Assembly: GCF_014650675.1 (NCBI RefSeq)
Contig: NZ_BMVK01000013.1
Coordinates: forward strand, 62,001-126,000
From: Streptomyces anulatus
GTDB lineage: Bacteria > Actinomycetota > Actinomycetes > Streptomycetales > Streptomycetaceae
Direction: 5' to 3'
Length of the DNA: 64,000 bases
A program made the translations under genes and the position numbers. Shown in pieces: positions 51,894 to 60,712 of the stretch. A model generated the notes under the pieces. That model saw nothing but the letters and a program-made list of their open reading frames with translations. It searched no databases and had not been told where the DNA came from. Within the stretch, counting starts at the first letter, position 1. Each line of letters opens with the position of its first letter.

Positions 51894-52436
51894 ATGAGCG
51901 ACCCCGGCAACTACGCGGGCAGTGCGGACCGCAGCATCGGGCAGCTGGTCGCCTCGGCGACGGCCGAGATGTCCGCGCTGGTGCACGACGAGATCGCCCT
52001 GGCCAAGGCGGAGGTGCGCCAGGACGTCAAGCGCGGGGCGATCGGCAGCGCGGCGTTCATCGCCGCGGGCGTGCTGCTGCTGTTCACGATGCCGATGCTG
52101 AGCTTCGCGGCCGCGTACGGGATCCACAACCTGGGCCTGGGCCTGGCGTGGTCCTTCCTGATCGTGGCCGGCGCCTTCATTCTCCTGGCCGCCCTGATCG
52201 GATTCATCGGCCTGCGGAAGTTCAAGAAGATCAAGCCGCCGGAGAAGTCCATCGCCTCCGCCAAGCAGACCGCCGCCGTCCTGCAGAAGGCCAAGCCGCA
52301 CCCGCGCCCGTCGATCGCGGCCGACGCGATCATCGAGCGCTCCGGCAGCTCCCTGACGAAGAAGAGCATCGAGGGCGGCTCCGGCAAGGACTCCGGTAAG
52401 GGCAAGGCCGACGCTGTGGCACGCTCGTCCACATGA
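51894..52436 (+). CDS. Actinobacterial holin-X-like (phage holin family) membrane protein
   Basis: A 180-residue protein. The amphipathic N-terminus (SIGQLVASATAEMSALVHDE, then IALAKAEVRQDVKRGA) leads to two transmembrane helices (AAFIAAGVLLLFTMPMLSFA and WSFLIVAGAFILLAALIGF), the layout of the Phage_holin_3_6 family. A basic Ser/Lys/Gly tail follows. Despite the family name it is a chromosomal core gene, not a lysis gene; its role is unknown. The stop overlaps the start of the next hydrolase gene (ATGA). Confidence 0.85.
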   Translation: MSDPGNYAGSADRSIGQLVASATAEMSALVHDEIALAKAEVRQDVKRGAIGSAAFIAAGVLLLFTMPMLSFAAAYGIHNLGLGLAWSFLIVAGAFILLAALIGFIGLRKFKKIKPPEKSIASAKQTAAVLQKAKPHPRPSIAADAIIERSGSSLTKKSIEGGSGKDSGKGKADAVARSST

Positions 52437-53446
52437 CGGTTCCCGATTCCAGCGCATTCGGCCCGACGGGTCCGGTGGACCCGGAGGGTTCGGCCGGACC
52501 GGCCCCGAGCCCCGCGGGCCGGACCATCGCCGGGGGTCCGGTGCGCCTCGACGGCCCCTGGACCCACCGCGACGTGGCGGCCAACGGCGCCCGGTTCCAC
52601 ATCACGGAAATGGGCGAGGGGCCGCTGGTGCTCCTGCTGCACGGCTTCCCGCAGTTCTGGTGGACCTGGCGTCACCAGCTGCCCGCGCTCGCCGACGCGG
52701 GGTTCCGGGCCGTCGCGATGGACCTGCGCGGAGTGGGCGGCAGCGACCGCACGCCGCGCGGTTACGACCCCGCCAACCTGGCCCTCGACGTCACCGGGGT
52801 GATCCGCTCCCTCGGCGAGTCCGACGCGGCCCTGGTCGGCCACGACCTCGGCGGCTACCTCGCCTGGACGGCCGCCGTGATGCGGCCCAAGCTGGTGCGC
52901 CGGCTCGTCGTCTCCTCCATGCCGCATCCGCGCCGCTGGCGCTCGTCGATGCTGTCCGACTTCGCGCAGTCGCGGGCCGGTTCGTACGTCTGGGGCTTCC
53001 AGCGCCCGTGGCTGCCGGAGCGTCAGCTCCTCGCGGACGACGCCGCCCTGGTCGGAAGCCTCATCCAGGACTGGGCGGGCCCCCGCACCCCGGAGTTCCC
53101 CGACGAGGAGACCCTGGACGTCTACCGGCGGGCCATGAGTATCCCCTCGACCGCCCACTGCTCGATCGAGCCGTACCGCTGGATGGTGCGGTCGATGGCG
53201 CGGCCGGACGGGATCCAGTTCAACCGGCGGATGAAGCGCCCGGTCCGGGTGCCCACGCTGCACCTGCACGGGTCGCTCGATCCGGCGGTCCGCACCCGTA
53301 GTTCGGCCGGGTCCGGCCAGTACGTCGAGGCGCCCTACCGGTGGCGACTTTTCGACGGTGTCGGGCACTTCCCGCACGAGGAGGATCCGATCGGCTTCTC
53401 CACCGAACTCATCAACTGGCTCAAGGACCCCGAGCCCGACCGGTAG
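52433..53446 (+). CDS. Alpha/beta-hydrolase, epoxide-hydrolase-like
   Basis: A 337-residue hydrolase. The oxyanion motif is LLLHGFPQFWWTWRHQLPAL, the nucleophile Asp sits in ALVGHDLGGYLAWTAA (Asp rather than Ser, as in epoxide hydrolases and dehalogenases), and the catalytic His in GVGHFPHEEDP. A cap domain lies between. The substrate is unknown. It is coupled to the holin-like gene by an ATGA overlap and ends before a palindromic hairpin. Confidence 0.9.
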   Translation: MTVPDSSAFGPTGPVDPEGSAGPAPSPAGRTIAGGPVRLDGPWTHRDVAANGARFHITEMGEGPLVLLLHGFPQFWWTWRHQLPALADAGFRAVAMDLRGVGGSDRTPRGYDPANLALDVTGVIRSLGESDAALVGHDLGGYLAWTAAVMRPKLVRRLVVSSMPHPRRWRSSMLSDFAQSRAGSYVWGFQRPWLPERQLLADDAALVGSLIQDWAGPRTPEFPDEETLDVYRRAMSIPSTAHCSIEPYRWMVRSMARPDGIQFNRRMKRPVRVPTLHLHGSLDPAVRTRSSAGSGQYVEAPYRWRLFDGVGHFPHEEDPIGFSTELINWLKDPEPDR

Positions 53447-53798
53447 CCGCCCGCCCGTCACGGGCACGTGTGTCCGACGAACAGCCAATTGCCTGCCGCA
53501 TAGGCCAATTGGCTGACTCCCACACGATTACCGACCTTGGGTCACGGGCAGACGTCGGGGTATGGGCTGGACGCACGACTTCACTGACGAAGCACGCAAC
53601 CGCCGCTCCACCGCGTCAGCCGGTGTGAGCACTCATGAGGGGGGCGGCCCCCGCGGCCGGGTGCACGATGTGCATGACCTTCACCGTTCCCGTCTCGGGA
53701 TTCCGCGCATCCTCCGCCGTCGGGCCCGCTGGGTCTCGGCACGGCTCCGACACCCCCGTAACTGACGATCCGCCGGCCGCGCCCGCCGGGAACGGCCC
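53447..53798. other. Gap between convergent hydrolase and protease genes
   Basis: About 350 bp with a palindromic hairpin (53483-53514) after the hydrolase stop. Short frames exist on the plus strand, but none has both a binding site and a conserved look. No gene is called. Confidence 0.45.
53483..53514. terminator. Hairpin after the epoxide-hydrolase-like gene
   Basis: AGCCAATTG (53483-53491) and CAATTGGCT (53506-53514) are exact complements. An inner CCT/AGG pair extends the stem. It is unusually AT-rich for the region. Confidence 0.65.
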
Positions 53799-55004
53799 TC
53801 AGAGGGCGCAGCCCTGGCTGTCGACCTGCTGGTTGGCCTCGCGGCCGATCTCGATGTCCTCGCGGATCTCGTCGGCCGTCAGCGCGTAGCCGGTGTCCGG
53901 GTCGTCGAGCGACTTGGCGAACACCACTCCGTACACCTTCCCGTCCGGAGTGAGCAGCGGGCCGCCCGAGTTGCCCTGACGCACCGTCGCGTAGAGCGAG
54001 TACACATCGCGGCGCACCGTGCCCCGGTGGTAGATGTCCGGGCCGTCGGCGTCGATGCGGGCGCGGACGCGGGCCGAGCGCACGTCGTACGCGCCGTTCT
54101 CGGGGAAGCCCGCGACGATCGCGCTGTCGCCGGTCTCCGCGTCGTCGTCCGGACCGGTGAACTGCAGCGGCCTGGCCCGGAGATCGGGGACGTCCAGGAC
54201 CGCGATGTCGCGCTGCCAGTCGTAGAGGACGACCTTCGCGTCGTACAGCCGGCCTTCGCCGCCGATCTGGACGGTGGGCTCGTCCACGCCGCCGACCACA
54301 TGGGCGTTGGTCATCACCCGGCGCTCGGAGAAGACGAAGCCGGTCCCTTCGAGGACCTTGCCGCAGCTCGGGGCCGTGCCCACGACCTTGACGATCGAGC
54401 TCTTGGCGCGGGCTGCCACCGGGCTGCCCACGAGGGCCGGGTCCGGGGCCTTGACCTCGGTGATCGGTTCGTTGGCGAACGGGCTGAAGACCTGCGGGAA
54501 GCCGTTCTGCGCGAGGACGGAGGAGAAGTCCTGGAACCAGCTGGGCGCCTGTTCGGGCATCACCCGGTCGACCCCGAGCAGGACCGAGGACTGGCGGACC
54601 TCCTTGCCGAGGGTCGGCAGCGAGGTGCCCGCCAGCAGCAGGCCGATCATCCAGGCCACCAGCAGCATGGCCACCACATTGACCAGGGCCCCGCCGGTGG
54701 CGTCCAGGGCGCGCGCGGGCGACCACGTGATGTACCGGCGGAGTTTGTTGCCCAGGTGGGTGGTGAAGGCCTGGCCGATCGAGGCGCAGATGATCACGAT
54801 GACGACCGCGCCGATGGCGACGGCGGTGGAGACCTCGGCGTCCTCGGTCAACCGGTCCCAGATGACCGGCAGCAGGTAGACGGCGACGAGACCGCCCCCG
54901 AGGAAGCCGATCACCGACAGGATGCCGACGACGAAACCCTGGCGATAGCCGATGACCGCGAACCACACGGCAGCCAGCAGCAGCAGGATGTCCAGCACGT
55001 TCAC
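53799..55004 (-). CDS. MarP-type membrane serine protease (CvpA plus trypsin-like domains)
   Basis: A 401-residue protein. Four transmembrane helices in a CvpA-like domain (residues 1-160; VNVLDILLLLAAVWFAVIGY) are followed by an extracytoplasmic trypsin-like protease with His in VMTNAHVVGGV, Asp in RDIAVLDVPDL and Ser in VRQGNSGGPLLTPDG. In mycobacteria MarP withstands acid stress and cleaves a peptidoglycan hydrolase. The GTG at 55004 follows GAGG. It lies 91 bp downstream of the NUDIX gene and points the same way. Confidence 0.93.
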   Translation of the reverse strand: MNVLDILLLLAAVWFAVIGYRQGFVVGILSVIGFLGGGLVAVYLLPVIWDRLTEDAEVSTAVAIGAVVIVIICASIGQAFTTHLGNKLRRYITWSPARALDATGGALVNVVAMLLVAWMIGLLLAGTSLPTLGKEVRQSSVLLGVDRVMPEQAPSWFQDFSSVLAQNGFPQVFSPFANEPITEVKAPDPALVGSPVAARAKSSIVKVVGTAPSCGKVLEGTGFVFSERRVMTNAHVVGGVDEPTVQIGGEGRLYDAKVVLYDWQRDIAVLDVPDLRARPLQFTGPDDDAETGDSAIVAGFPENGAYDVRSARVRARIDADGPDIYHRGTVRRDVYSLYATVRQGNSGGPLLTPDGKVYGVVFAKSLDDPDTGYALTADEIREDIEIGREANQQVDSQGCAL

Positions 55005-55095
55005 CGTCTGTAGCCTCGCAGTTTCGTCACCTGGCCCGTCGGTGGTGACGGGGTCCGGGCCGGGCCCGGAACAGCGCAGCAGGACAGCCAGCGTG

Positions 55096-55881
55096 TCATG
55101 CGCGCCAGTCGAGCGGCACCTGTCTGGCCCTGTCCCAGGGGCGTTCCCATCCCGCGTAGTGCACAATCCGGTCGATCACTCCGGCCGTGAAACCCCAGAC
55201 GAGAGCCGATTCGACCAGGAATGCCGGGCCGCTGTGACCGCTCGGGTGGATGGCCGTGGCCCGGTTCGCGGGATCCGTGAGATCCGCCACGGGGACCGTG
55301 AAGACCCGGGCCGTCTCGGCCGGATCGACCACCCCGACCGGGCTGGGCGCACGCCACCAGCCGAGCACGGGTGTCACGACGAAGCTGCTGACCGGGATGT
55401 AGAGCCGGGGCAGCACGCCGAAGAGCTGTACGCCGCGGGGGTCGAGCCCGGTCTCCTCCTCGGCCTCGCGCAGCGCCGCCCGCAGGGGTCCGGTGGTGGC
55501 CTGGTCGCCGTCCTCGGGATCCAGTGCGCCGCCGGGGAAGGAGGGCTGCCCGGCGTGGGAGCGCAGCGTCCCGGAGCGCTCCATCAGCAGCAGCTCGGGC
55601 CCCCGCTCCCCCTCGCCGAACAGGACCAGGACGGCGGACTGCCGGCCCGCCCCGCTCTCGGGCGGCAGGAAGCGGCTGAGCTGCTGCGGCTGGACGCTGC
55701 GCGCGGCGCGGGCGACGGGGTCGAGCCATGCGGGGAGGCCGTCCGTGGTCACGGCGACCCCGGCCTCGGCGTCCCTGCCTCCCGGCACCGGCCCTCCCGG
55801 CCCTCCCGGGCTGGTGTACCCCAGCCCTTCGGCGGAGCCGTTCCCGGCTTGTGTCATGCGGTGTGTCTGCGCGTGCGTCAT
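55096..55881 (-). CDS. NUDIX hydrolase, CoA-pyrophosphatase type
   Basis: A 261-residue NUDIX enzyme. The extended NUDIX box GGALDPEDGDQATTGPLRAA, then LREAEEETGL, has the intact REAxEE core; the upstream region SHAGQPSFPGG matches the UPF0035/NudL pattern for coenzyme A pyrophosphatases. It would split CoA-like dinucleotides. The ATG at 55881 (MTHAQTHRMTQAGNG) is one of several possible starts; the first 65 residues are low-complexity. It stands between nth and marP. Confidence 0.85.
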   Translation of the reverse strand: MTHAQTHRMTQAGNGSAEGLGYTSPGGPGGPVPGGRDAEAGVAVTTDGLPAWLDPVARAARSVQPQQLSRFLPPESGAGRQSAVLVLFGEGERGPELLLMERSGTLRSHAGQPSFPGGALDPEDGDQATTGPLRAALREAEEETGLDPRGVQLFGVLPRLYIPVSSFVVTPVLGWWRAPSPVGVVDPAETARVFTVPVADLTDPANRATAIHPSGHSGPAFLVESALVWGFTAGVIDRIVHYAGWERPWDRARQVPLDWRA

Positions 55882-55975
55882 GGGCACCCCCGTTGATTCA
55901 CAACGCCTGTCGTCGGCCATTTCGTTCCGAGCCGTTCCGTCCTGAGGAGTGAAGGCGGAGGCGGGGGCGTGACCC

Positions 55976-57049
55976 TCACTCCGCCCCGAGCGCGGGCGCG
56001 GGCTTTCCCGGGTAGTCGGCGGGCGGGCTGAGCCGCTGGCCCGGATAGCCGCCCATCTCGTACTTGAGGAGCTTCCTCGCCTTCTCCGGATCGGTCTCGC
56101 CCTCTCCGTACGAGGGACAGAGCGGGGCGATGGGACACGCCCCGCAGGCGGGCTTGCGGGCGTGGCAGATCCGGCGGCCGTGGAACACCACCCGGTGCGA
56201 GAGCATCGTCCACTCGCTCTTGGGGAAGATCCCGGCGACGACCGCCTCGACCTTCACCGGGTCCTCCTCGTCGGTCCACTTCCAGCGCCGCACCAGACGT
56301 CCGAAGTGCGTGTCGACGGTGATGCCGGGGACGCCGAAGGCGTTGCCCAGGACCACGTTGGCGGTCTTGCGGCCGACGCCGGGCAGCTTCACCAGGTCCT
56401 CCAGGCGTCCGGGGACCTCGCCGCCGAACTCGTCCCGGAGAGCGGCCGAGAGTCCGAGCAGCGACTTGGTCTTCGCCCGGAAGAACCCGGTCGGCCGGAT
56501 GATCTCCTCCATCTCCTCCGGCACGGCCGCCGCCATGTCCTCGGGCGTGGGGTAGGCGGCGAAGAGCGCGGGGGTGGTCTGGTTGACCCTCAGGTCGGTG
56601 GTCTGGGCGGAGAGGACCGTGGCCACGAGAAGCTCGAACGGGTTACGGAAGTCCAGCTCGGGATGGGCGTACGGATAGACCTCGGCGAGCTCGCGGTTGA
56701 TCCGGCGCGCCCGGCGGACCATCGCGAGGTGCGACTCCGCCTTCGGCGCCTTGCGCGCCGTGGTCGCCTTGGCCGCCTTGCGCACTGCGGCAGCCTTGTC
56801 GGACTTGCCAGGTTTGTCGGTTTTGCTGGACTTACCGGGCGTTGGCGATGACGACGATGACACTGCGGACCTCCTGGCCGACTTCCGGAGCGGCTTCCCC
56901 GGCTCTCCGGGTGAGCCGTGCGCGCCTCCGAGGGAGCCATTCGCGGCATTCTCCGGGCGTGGCCGGGGCTGTTCGCCCACAGCGGAATCGCCGCCCTTCG
57001 GCACCCCGTCAGCCCCCTTGGCCTGCGCTCTCCCCGGCGTTCTGGACAC
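55976..57049 (-). CDS. nth: Endonuclease III (DNA glycosylase/AP lyase) with long basic N-terminal extension
   Basis: A 357-residue protein. The catalytic core of about 245 residues has the helix-hairpin-helix LPGVGRKTANVVLGNAF with the nucleophile Lys, Asp in ITVDTHFGRLVRRW and the iron-sulfur ligands in CHARKPACGACPIAPLC. It removes oxidised pyrimidines and nicks the strand. About 110 extra N-terminal residues are disordered and Lys/Ser/Ala-rich (KSSKTDKPGKSDKAAAVRKA); the GTG at 57049 is one possible start for them. It diverges from crp, as in mycobacteria. Confidence 0.95.
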   Translation of the reverse strand: MSRTPGRAQAKGADGVPKGGDSAVGEQPRPRPENAANGSLGGAHGSPGEPGKPLRKSARRSAVSSSSSPTPGKSSKTDKPGKSDKAAAVRKAAKATTARKAPKAESHLAMVRRARRINRELAEVYPYAHPELDFRNPFELLVATVLSAQTTDLRVNQTTPALFAAYPTPEDMAAAVPEEMEEIIRPTGFFRAKTKSLLGLSAALRDEFGGEVPGRLEDLVKLPGVGRKTANVVLGNAFGVPGITVDTHFGRLVRRWKWTDEEDPVKVEAVVAGIFPKSEWTMLSHRVVFHGRRICHARKPACGACPIAPLCPSYGEGETDPEKARKLLKYEMGGYPGQRLSPPADYPGKPAPALGAE

Positions 57050-57155
57050 CCGGCCAGCCTAGAGCCAGGCACCGACAACCACCGCTGTCACGGCATATCC
57101 ACCCCCGATCGGCCCCCTGCCGTAGGGTCCGGCACGCCCGTGCGTCAAACTGGTT

Positions 57156-57171
57156 TGTGATTGATCGCACT
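57156..57171. promoter_or_regulatory. Possible Crp-binding site upstream of crp
   Basis: TGTGA-TTGATC-GCACT has the spacing of the TGTGA-N6-TCACA consensus with mismatches in the right half. It lies 63 bp ahead of the crp start, in the nth/crp gap, where autoregulation would act. Confidence 0.45.
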
Positions 57172-57233
57172 GTTTTACCGTCCGGCATGATGGGGACCAC
57201 GGTTCCCTGAACAGGCCGACAAGGAGAGAACTC

Positions 57234-57908
57234 GTGGACGACGTTCTGCGGCGCGCCCCGCTTTTCGCGGCGCTCGATGATGAGCAGGCCGCGGAGCTCC
57301 GCGCCTCGATGAGTGAGGTGACCCTCGCGCGCGGAGACGCGCTGTTCCACGAGGGCGACCAGGGTGACCGCCTGTACGTGGTCACCGAGGGCAAGGTGAA
57401 GCTCCACCGCACCTCGCCCGACGGGCGCGAGAACATGCTGGCCGTGCTCGGTCCCGGCGAGCTGATCGGGGAGCTGTCGCTCTTCGACCCGGGCCCGCGT
57501 ACGGCGACCGCCTCCGCGCTGACCGAGGTCAAGCTCCTCGGCCTGGGCCACGGCGACCTGCAGCCCTGGCTGAACGCCCGCCCGGAGGTGGCCACCGCGC
57601 TGCTGCGCGCGGTCGCCCGGCGGCTGCGCAAGACCAACGACCAGATGTCCGACCTGGTCTTCTCCGACGTGCCGGGCCGTGTCGCCCGCGCCCTCCTGGA
57701 CCTGTCGCGCCGCTTCGGCGTGCAGTCCGAGGAAGGCATCCACGTCGTGCACGACCTCACCCAGGAGGAGCTGGCCCAGCTGGTCGGCGCCTCCCGCGAG
57801 ACGGTCAACAAGGCGCTCGCGGACTTCGCCGGCCGCGGCTGGCTGCGCCTCGAAGCACGTGCGGTCATCCTGCTGGACGTGGAGCGGCTGGCGAAGCGTT
57901 CGCGCTGA
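57234..57908 (+). CDS. crp: cAMP receptor protein-family regulator Crp
   Basis: A 224-residue Crp/Fnr regulator. The cyclic-nucleotide domain (1-120) has the phosphate-binding cassette GELIGELSLFDPGPRTATAS, and a long dimer helix and winged helix-turn-helix follow (LTQEELAQLVGASRETVNK, then ALADFAGRGWLRLE). In S. coelicolor Crp is needed for germination, development and antibiotic control. The GTG at 57234 has an AAGGAGAG site. A possible own binding site lies upstream. Confidence 0.97.
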   Translation: MDDVLRRAPLFAALDDEQAAELRASMSEVTLARGDALFHEGDQGDRLYVVTEGKVKLHRTSPDGRENMLAVLGPGELIGELSLFDPGPRTATASALTEVKLLGLGHGDLQPWLNARPEVATALLRAVARRLRKTNDQMSDLVFSDVPGRVARALLDLSRRFGVQSEEGIHVVHDLTQEELAQLVGASRETVNKALADFAGRGWLRLEARAVILLDVERLAKRSR

Positions 57909-57929
57909 CCCCGCCCCCGTACGCACAGG

Positions 57930-57985
57930 GCTCCGCCGACCGGAGCACGTAGCGGAGTACGCACTCCGGTACGCCCGTCGGCGGG
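57930..57985. terminator. Imperfect hairpin after crp
   Basis: CTCCGCCGAC (from 57931) can pair with GTCGGCGGGG (57977-57986), with inner CCGGAG/CTCCGG pairing. It starts 23 bp past the crp stop. Confidence 0.45.
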
Positions 57986-58046
57986 GCCTTCGCCGTGCCG
58001 AGCCCAGGTCAGCCCGGGTCGACCCCAGGTCAGCCCCAGGCCGACT

Positions 58047-58090
58047 CCGGATCAGCTCTGGATCAGCTCCGGATCAGCTCTGGATCAGCC
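58047..58090. repeat. Four 11-bp tandem repeats over the stop of the MBL gene
   Basis: Units CCGGATCAGCT and CTGGATCAGCT alternate at 58047, 58058, 58069 and 58080. The last carries the final codons (LIQS) and stop of the leftward hydrolase, so repeat growth has copied the gene end outward. Confidence 0.85.
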
Positions 58091-58910
58091 CGTGCTCGGT
58101 CAGGTACTCCAGCTGCGCCCGCACCGACAATTCGGCGGCCGGCCACAGGGAGCGGTCCACGTCGGCGTACACCTTCGCCACCACCTCCGACGGCGTACGG
58201 TGCCCGGACTCCACCGCGGTCTCCACCTGGGCGAGGCGGTGCGCACGGTGGGCCAGGTAGAACTCCACCGCCCCCTGCGCGTCCTCCAGCACCGGACCGT
58301 GGCCCGGCAGCAACGTGTGGACGCCGTCGTCGACCGTCAGCGACCGCAGCCGCCTGAGCGAGTCCAGGTAGTCGCCGAGCCGCCCGTCCGGGTGCGCGAC
58401 CACCGTCGTGCCTCGGCCGAGGATCGTGTCGCCCGTCAGCACCGCCCGGTCGGCCGGCAGATGGAACGACAGCGAGTCCGCGGTGTGCCCGGGCGTCGGC
58501 ACGACCCGCAGCTCCAGGCCGCCGGTGGTGATCACGTCGCCCGCCGCGAGGCCCTCGTCGCCCAGCCGCAGCGCCGCGTCCAGGGCCCGCACCTTCGTCC
58601 CCGTCAGCTCGGCGAACCGGCCCGCACCCTCCGCGTGGTCGGGGTGGCCATGGGTGAGCAGCGTGAGTCCCACGCGCCGCCCGGACCGCTCCACGGCCCC
58701 GATCACGGCCCTCAGGTGTACGTCGTCGAGCGGCCCGGGATCGATGACGACCGCGAGATCGGAGTCGGGCTCGGCCACGATCCAGGTGTTCGTCCCATCG
58801 AGCGTCATCGCGGACGGGTTGGGCGCGAGGATGTTGACCGTACGGGCGGTCGCCGGGCCGGAGGCCACGGTTCCGCGCGGCTGTCCGGGCAGGGCCGCTG
58901 CGTCGCTCAC
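58074..58910 (-). CDS. MBL-fold metallo-hydrolase
   Basis: A 278-residue metallo-beta-lactamase-fold enzyme. The zinc motif THGHPDHAEG, the further His in PTPGHTADSLSF, Asp in VLTGDTILG and His in LLPGHGPVLED are all present; the C-terminal winged helix (YADVDRSLWPAAELSVRAQL) marks the LACTB2/RNase-Z-like subgroup. The GTG at 58910 overlaps the upstream NUDIX stop (GTGA). Possible roles are thioester or RNA hydrolysis. Confidence 0.9.
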   Translation of the reverse strand: MSDAAALPGQPRGTVASGPATARTVNILAPNPSAMTLDGTNTWIVAEPDSDLAVVIDPGPLDDVHLRAVIGAVERSGRRVGLTLLTHGHPDHAEGAGRFAELTGTKVRALDAALRLGDEGLAAGDVITTGGLELRVVPTPGHTADSLSFHLPADRAVLTGDTILGRGTTVVAHPDGRLGDYLDSLRRLRSLTVDDGVHTLLPGHGPVLEDAQGAVEFYLAHRAHRLAQVETAVESGHRTPSEVVAKVYADVDRSLWPAAELSVRAQLEYLTEHGLIQS

Positions 58911-59806
58911 GCTCCACCGCCCCCCGGGCCCGCCGCGGGCACGTGCTTGGTGAACTCGTCGTGCCCCGGCCAGCTCAGCACCAGCTCCCCGCCCTCCAGG
59001 CGGGCCTGCGCGAGGACCGGGGTCATGTCCTGCCCGTCGGCCGCTCCGAGCGCCTCGGCGGCCGTCCTGTACGGCGCGAGGGCCCGCAGCGTGGTCACGG
59101 TGGGCGGCATCATCAGCAGCTCGCCCCGGTCGTAGCGGCGGGCCGCCTCGGCGGGGGCGATCCACACCGTGCGGTCGGCCTCGGTGGAGACGTCCCGGGT
59201 GCGCTGCCCCTCGGGGAGCGCCGCGACGAAGAACCAGGTGTCGTACCGGCGCGGTTCGAACTCCGGGGTGATCCAGCGCGCCCAGGCGCCCAGCAGGTCC
59301 GAGCGCAGCACCAGGCCACGCCGGTCCAGGAACTCCGCGAAGGACAGTTCCCGGGCGACCAGCGCCTCCCGGTCGGCCTCCCAGTCCTCCCCGGTCGTGT
59401 CCCCGACCACGGTCCCGGCGGTCGGCCCGGCGAGGAGGACGCCCGCCTCCTCGAACGTCTCGCGCACCGCCGCGCAGACGACGGCCTGCGCCTCGGTGAC
59501 CGTCGCCACGCCGAGCCGGTCGGCCCACTGCTCCAACGGGGGCCCGGCCCACCCGATCAGCCGGTCGTCGTCGCGCGGATCGACTCCGCCACCCGGATAG
59601 GCGTACGCGCCTCCGGCGAACGCCATGGAGGTCCGCCGCCGCAGCATGTGCACGACAGGGCCACCGGGCGCGCCGCCCTTCCCGCCGGGATCGCGGAGCA
59701 GCATCACGGTGGCGGCCCGCCGGGGTGCCGCGGCCGTCAGCTCACCGGCGGCGAGGGCCCGGATCCGGTCGGGCCATTCCGGGGGGTACCACTGACCTTG
59801 GGACAT
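58907..59806 (-). CDS. NUDIX-family hydrolase
   Basis: A 299-residue protein. The NUDIX box is split but recognisable: YAYPGGGVDPRDDD, then AAVRETFEEAGVLLAG with the REXXEEXG core as RETFEEAG. The large insert between them is typical of the actinobacterial type next to MBL hydrolases and crp. The nucleotide or CoA substrate is unknown. It forms a coupled operon with the downstream MBL gene. Confidence 0.88.
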   Translation of the reverse strand: MSQGQWYPPEWPDRIRALAAGELTAAAPRRAATVMLLRDPGGKGGAPGGPVVHMLRRRTSMAFAGGAYAYPGGGVDPRDDDRLIGWAGPPLEQWADRLGVATVTEAQAVVCAAVRETFEEAGVLLAGPTAGTVVGDTTGEDWEADREALVARELSFAEFLDRRGLVLRSDLLGAWARWITPEFEPRRYDTWFFVAALPEGQRTRDVSTEADRTVWIAPAEAARRYDRGELLMMPPTVTTLRALAPYRTAAEALGAADGQDMTPVLAQARLEGGELVLSWPGHDEFTKHVPAAGPGGGGA

Positions 59807-59953
59807 GGCCGGAGGCTATCCGGAACCGCGCCGATGTTCGAGAGGTCCCTGATCGCCGTTCGAGAGGCTTCCCGATCGTCGCGGAGGCCCGACATGCCCC
59901 GTACACGCCGGGCGTGCCCCATACCCCCACGGCATACCCCGTACCCACACGAC

Positions 59954-59988
59954 CGATCCCGCCCGGTCGAGGTGACCGGACGGGATCG
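59954..59988. terminator. RidA gene terminator
   Basis: Arms 59954-59968 and 59974-59988 pair at 14 of 15 positions with a 5-nt loop, 24 bp downstream of the leftward RidA stop. Confidence 0.75.
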
Positions 59989-60011
59989 AAAAGCGCGGGC
60001 GGAAGGGGACC

Positions 60012-60482
60012 TCAGGCGTCGTCGAGCTCCACCTGGACCTCGACCTCGACCGGTGCGTCCAGCGGCAGCACGGCGACGCCCACGGCGCTGCGGGCGTGCA
60101 CGCCCTTGTCGCCGAGGACCGCGCCCAGCAGCTCGCTGGCGCCGTTGATCACGGCGGGCTGGCCGGTGAAGTCGGAGGCCGAGGCGACGAAGCCCACGAC
60201 CTTCACGACGCGCTTGATCCGGTCCAGGTCGCCGGCGACCGACTTCACGGCGGCCAGCGCGTTGAGCGCGCAGGTCTTCACGAGCTCCTTCGCCTCGTCC
60301 GGCGTGACCTCGGCCCCGACCTTGCCCGTGACGGCGAGCTTGCCGTCCACCATCGGCAGCTGGCCCGAGGTGTACACGTACACCCCGGACTGCACGGCCG
60401 GCTGGTACGAGGCCAGCGGCGGCACGACGGCGGGCAGGGTCAGGCCGAGCTCGGCGAGGCGCGCCTCGACAGCGCCCGCCAC
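60012..60482 (-). CDS. RidA (YjgF/YER057c/UK114) family protein
   Basis: A 156-residue protein of the YjgF-like subgroup with motifs VQSGVYVYTSGQLPMVDG and VGVAVLPLDAPVEVEVQVEL. RidA proteins hydrolyse reactive enamines and imines, but the Arg that clamps the substrate in canonical members is not obvious here (SAVGVAVLPL replaces xRxxVxVxxLP), so it may be a non-deaminase member. The GTG at 60482 shares its G with the TAG stop of the DUF4177 gene (TAGTG), indicating coupling. Confidence 0.88.
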   Translation of the reverse strand: MAGAVEARLAELGLTLPAVVPPLASYQPAVQSGVYVYTSGQLPMVDGKLAVTGKVGAEVTPDEAKELVKTCALNALAAVKSVAGDLDRIKRVVKVVGFVASASDFTGQPAVINGASELLGAVLGDKGVHARSAVGVAVLPLDAPVEVEVQVELDDA

Positions 60483-60640
60483 TACGCCTTCTCCCGCTTC
60501 AGATAGGCCACGAGCTGCTCGGGGTTGTTCGGGCCGGGAACGACCTGGACCAGCTCCCAGCCGTCCTCGCCCCAGGTGTCCAGAATCTGCTTGGTCGCGT
60601 GCACGAGAAGGGGCACGGTCGCGTATTCCCACTTGGTCAT
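60482..60640 (-). CDS. DUF4177 small protein
   Basis: A 52-residue protein, MTKWEYATVPLLVHATKQ, then TWGEDGWELVQVVPG. The pattern KWEY..VPL..H and GWELV defines the short DUF4177 family. No function is known. It is the first gene of a two-gene unit with ridA and diverges from the ArsA-like pair. Confidence 0.85.
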   Translation of the reverse strand: MTKWEYATVPLLVHATKQILDTWGEDGWELVQVVPGPNNPEQLVAYLKREKA

Positions 60641-60712
60641 GGGCCCGACTGTAACGCCTGGCACGTACGGTCCCGTGCGTAGGCCGGGGCCGGACTGGTT
60701 AGGCTCGAATAC

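Noticed and set aside
51894..52436. Holin of a prophage lysis cassette
   Set aside because: No endolysin or phage genes nearby; the gene lies in a conserved core context and the family is common on actinobacterial chromosomes.
53447..53798. Short plus-strand frames after the epoxide-hydrolase-like gene
   Set aside because: Each lacks a binding site or overlaps the hydrolase or protease genes, and none shows a conserved pattern.
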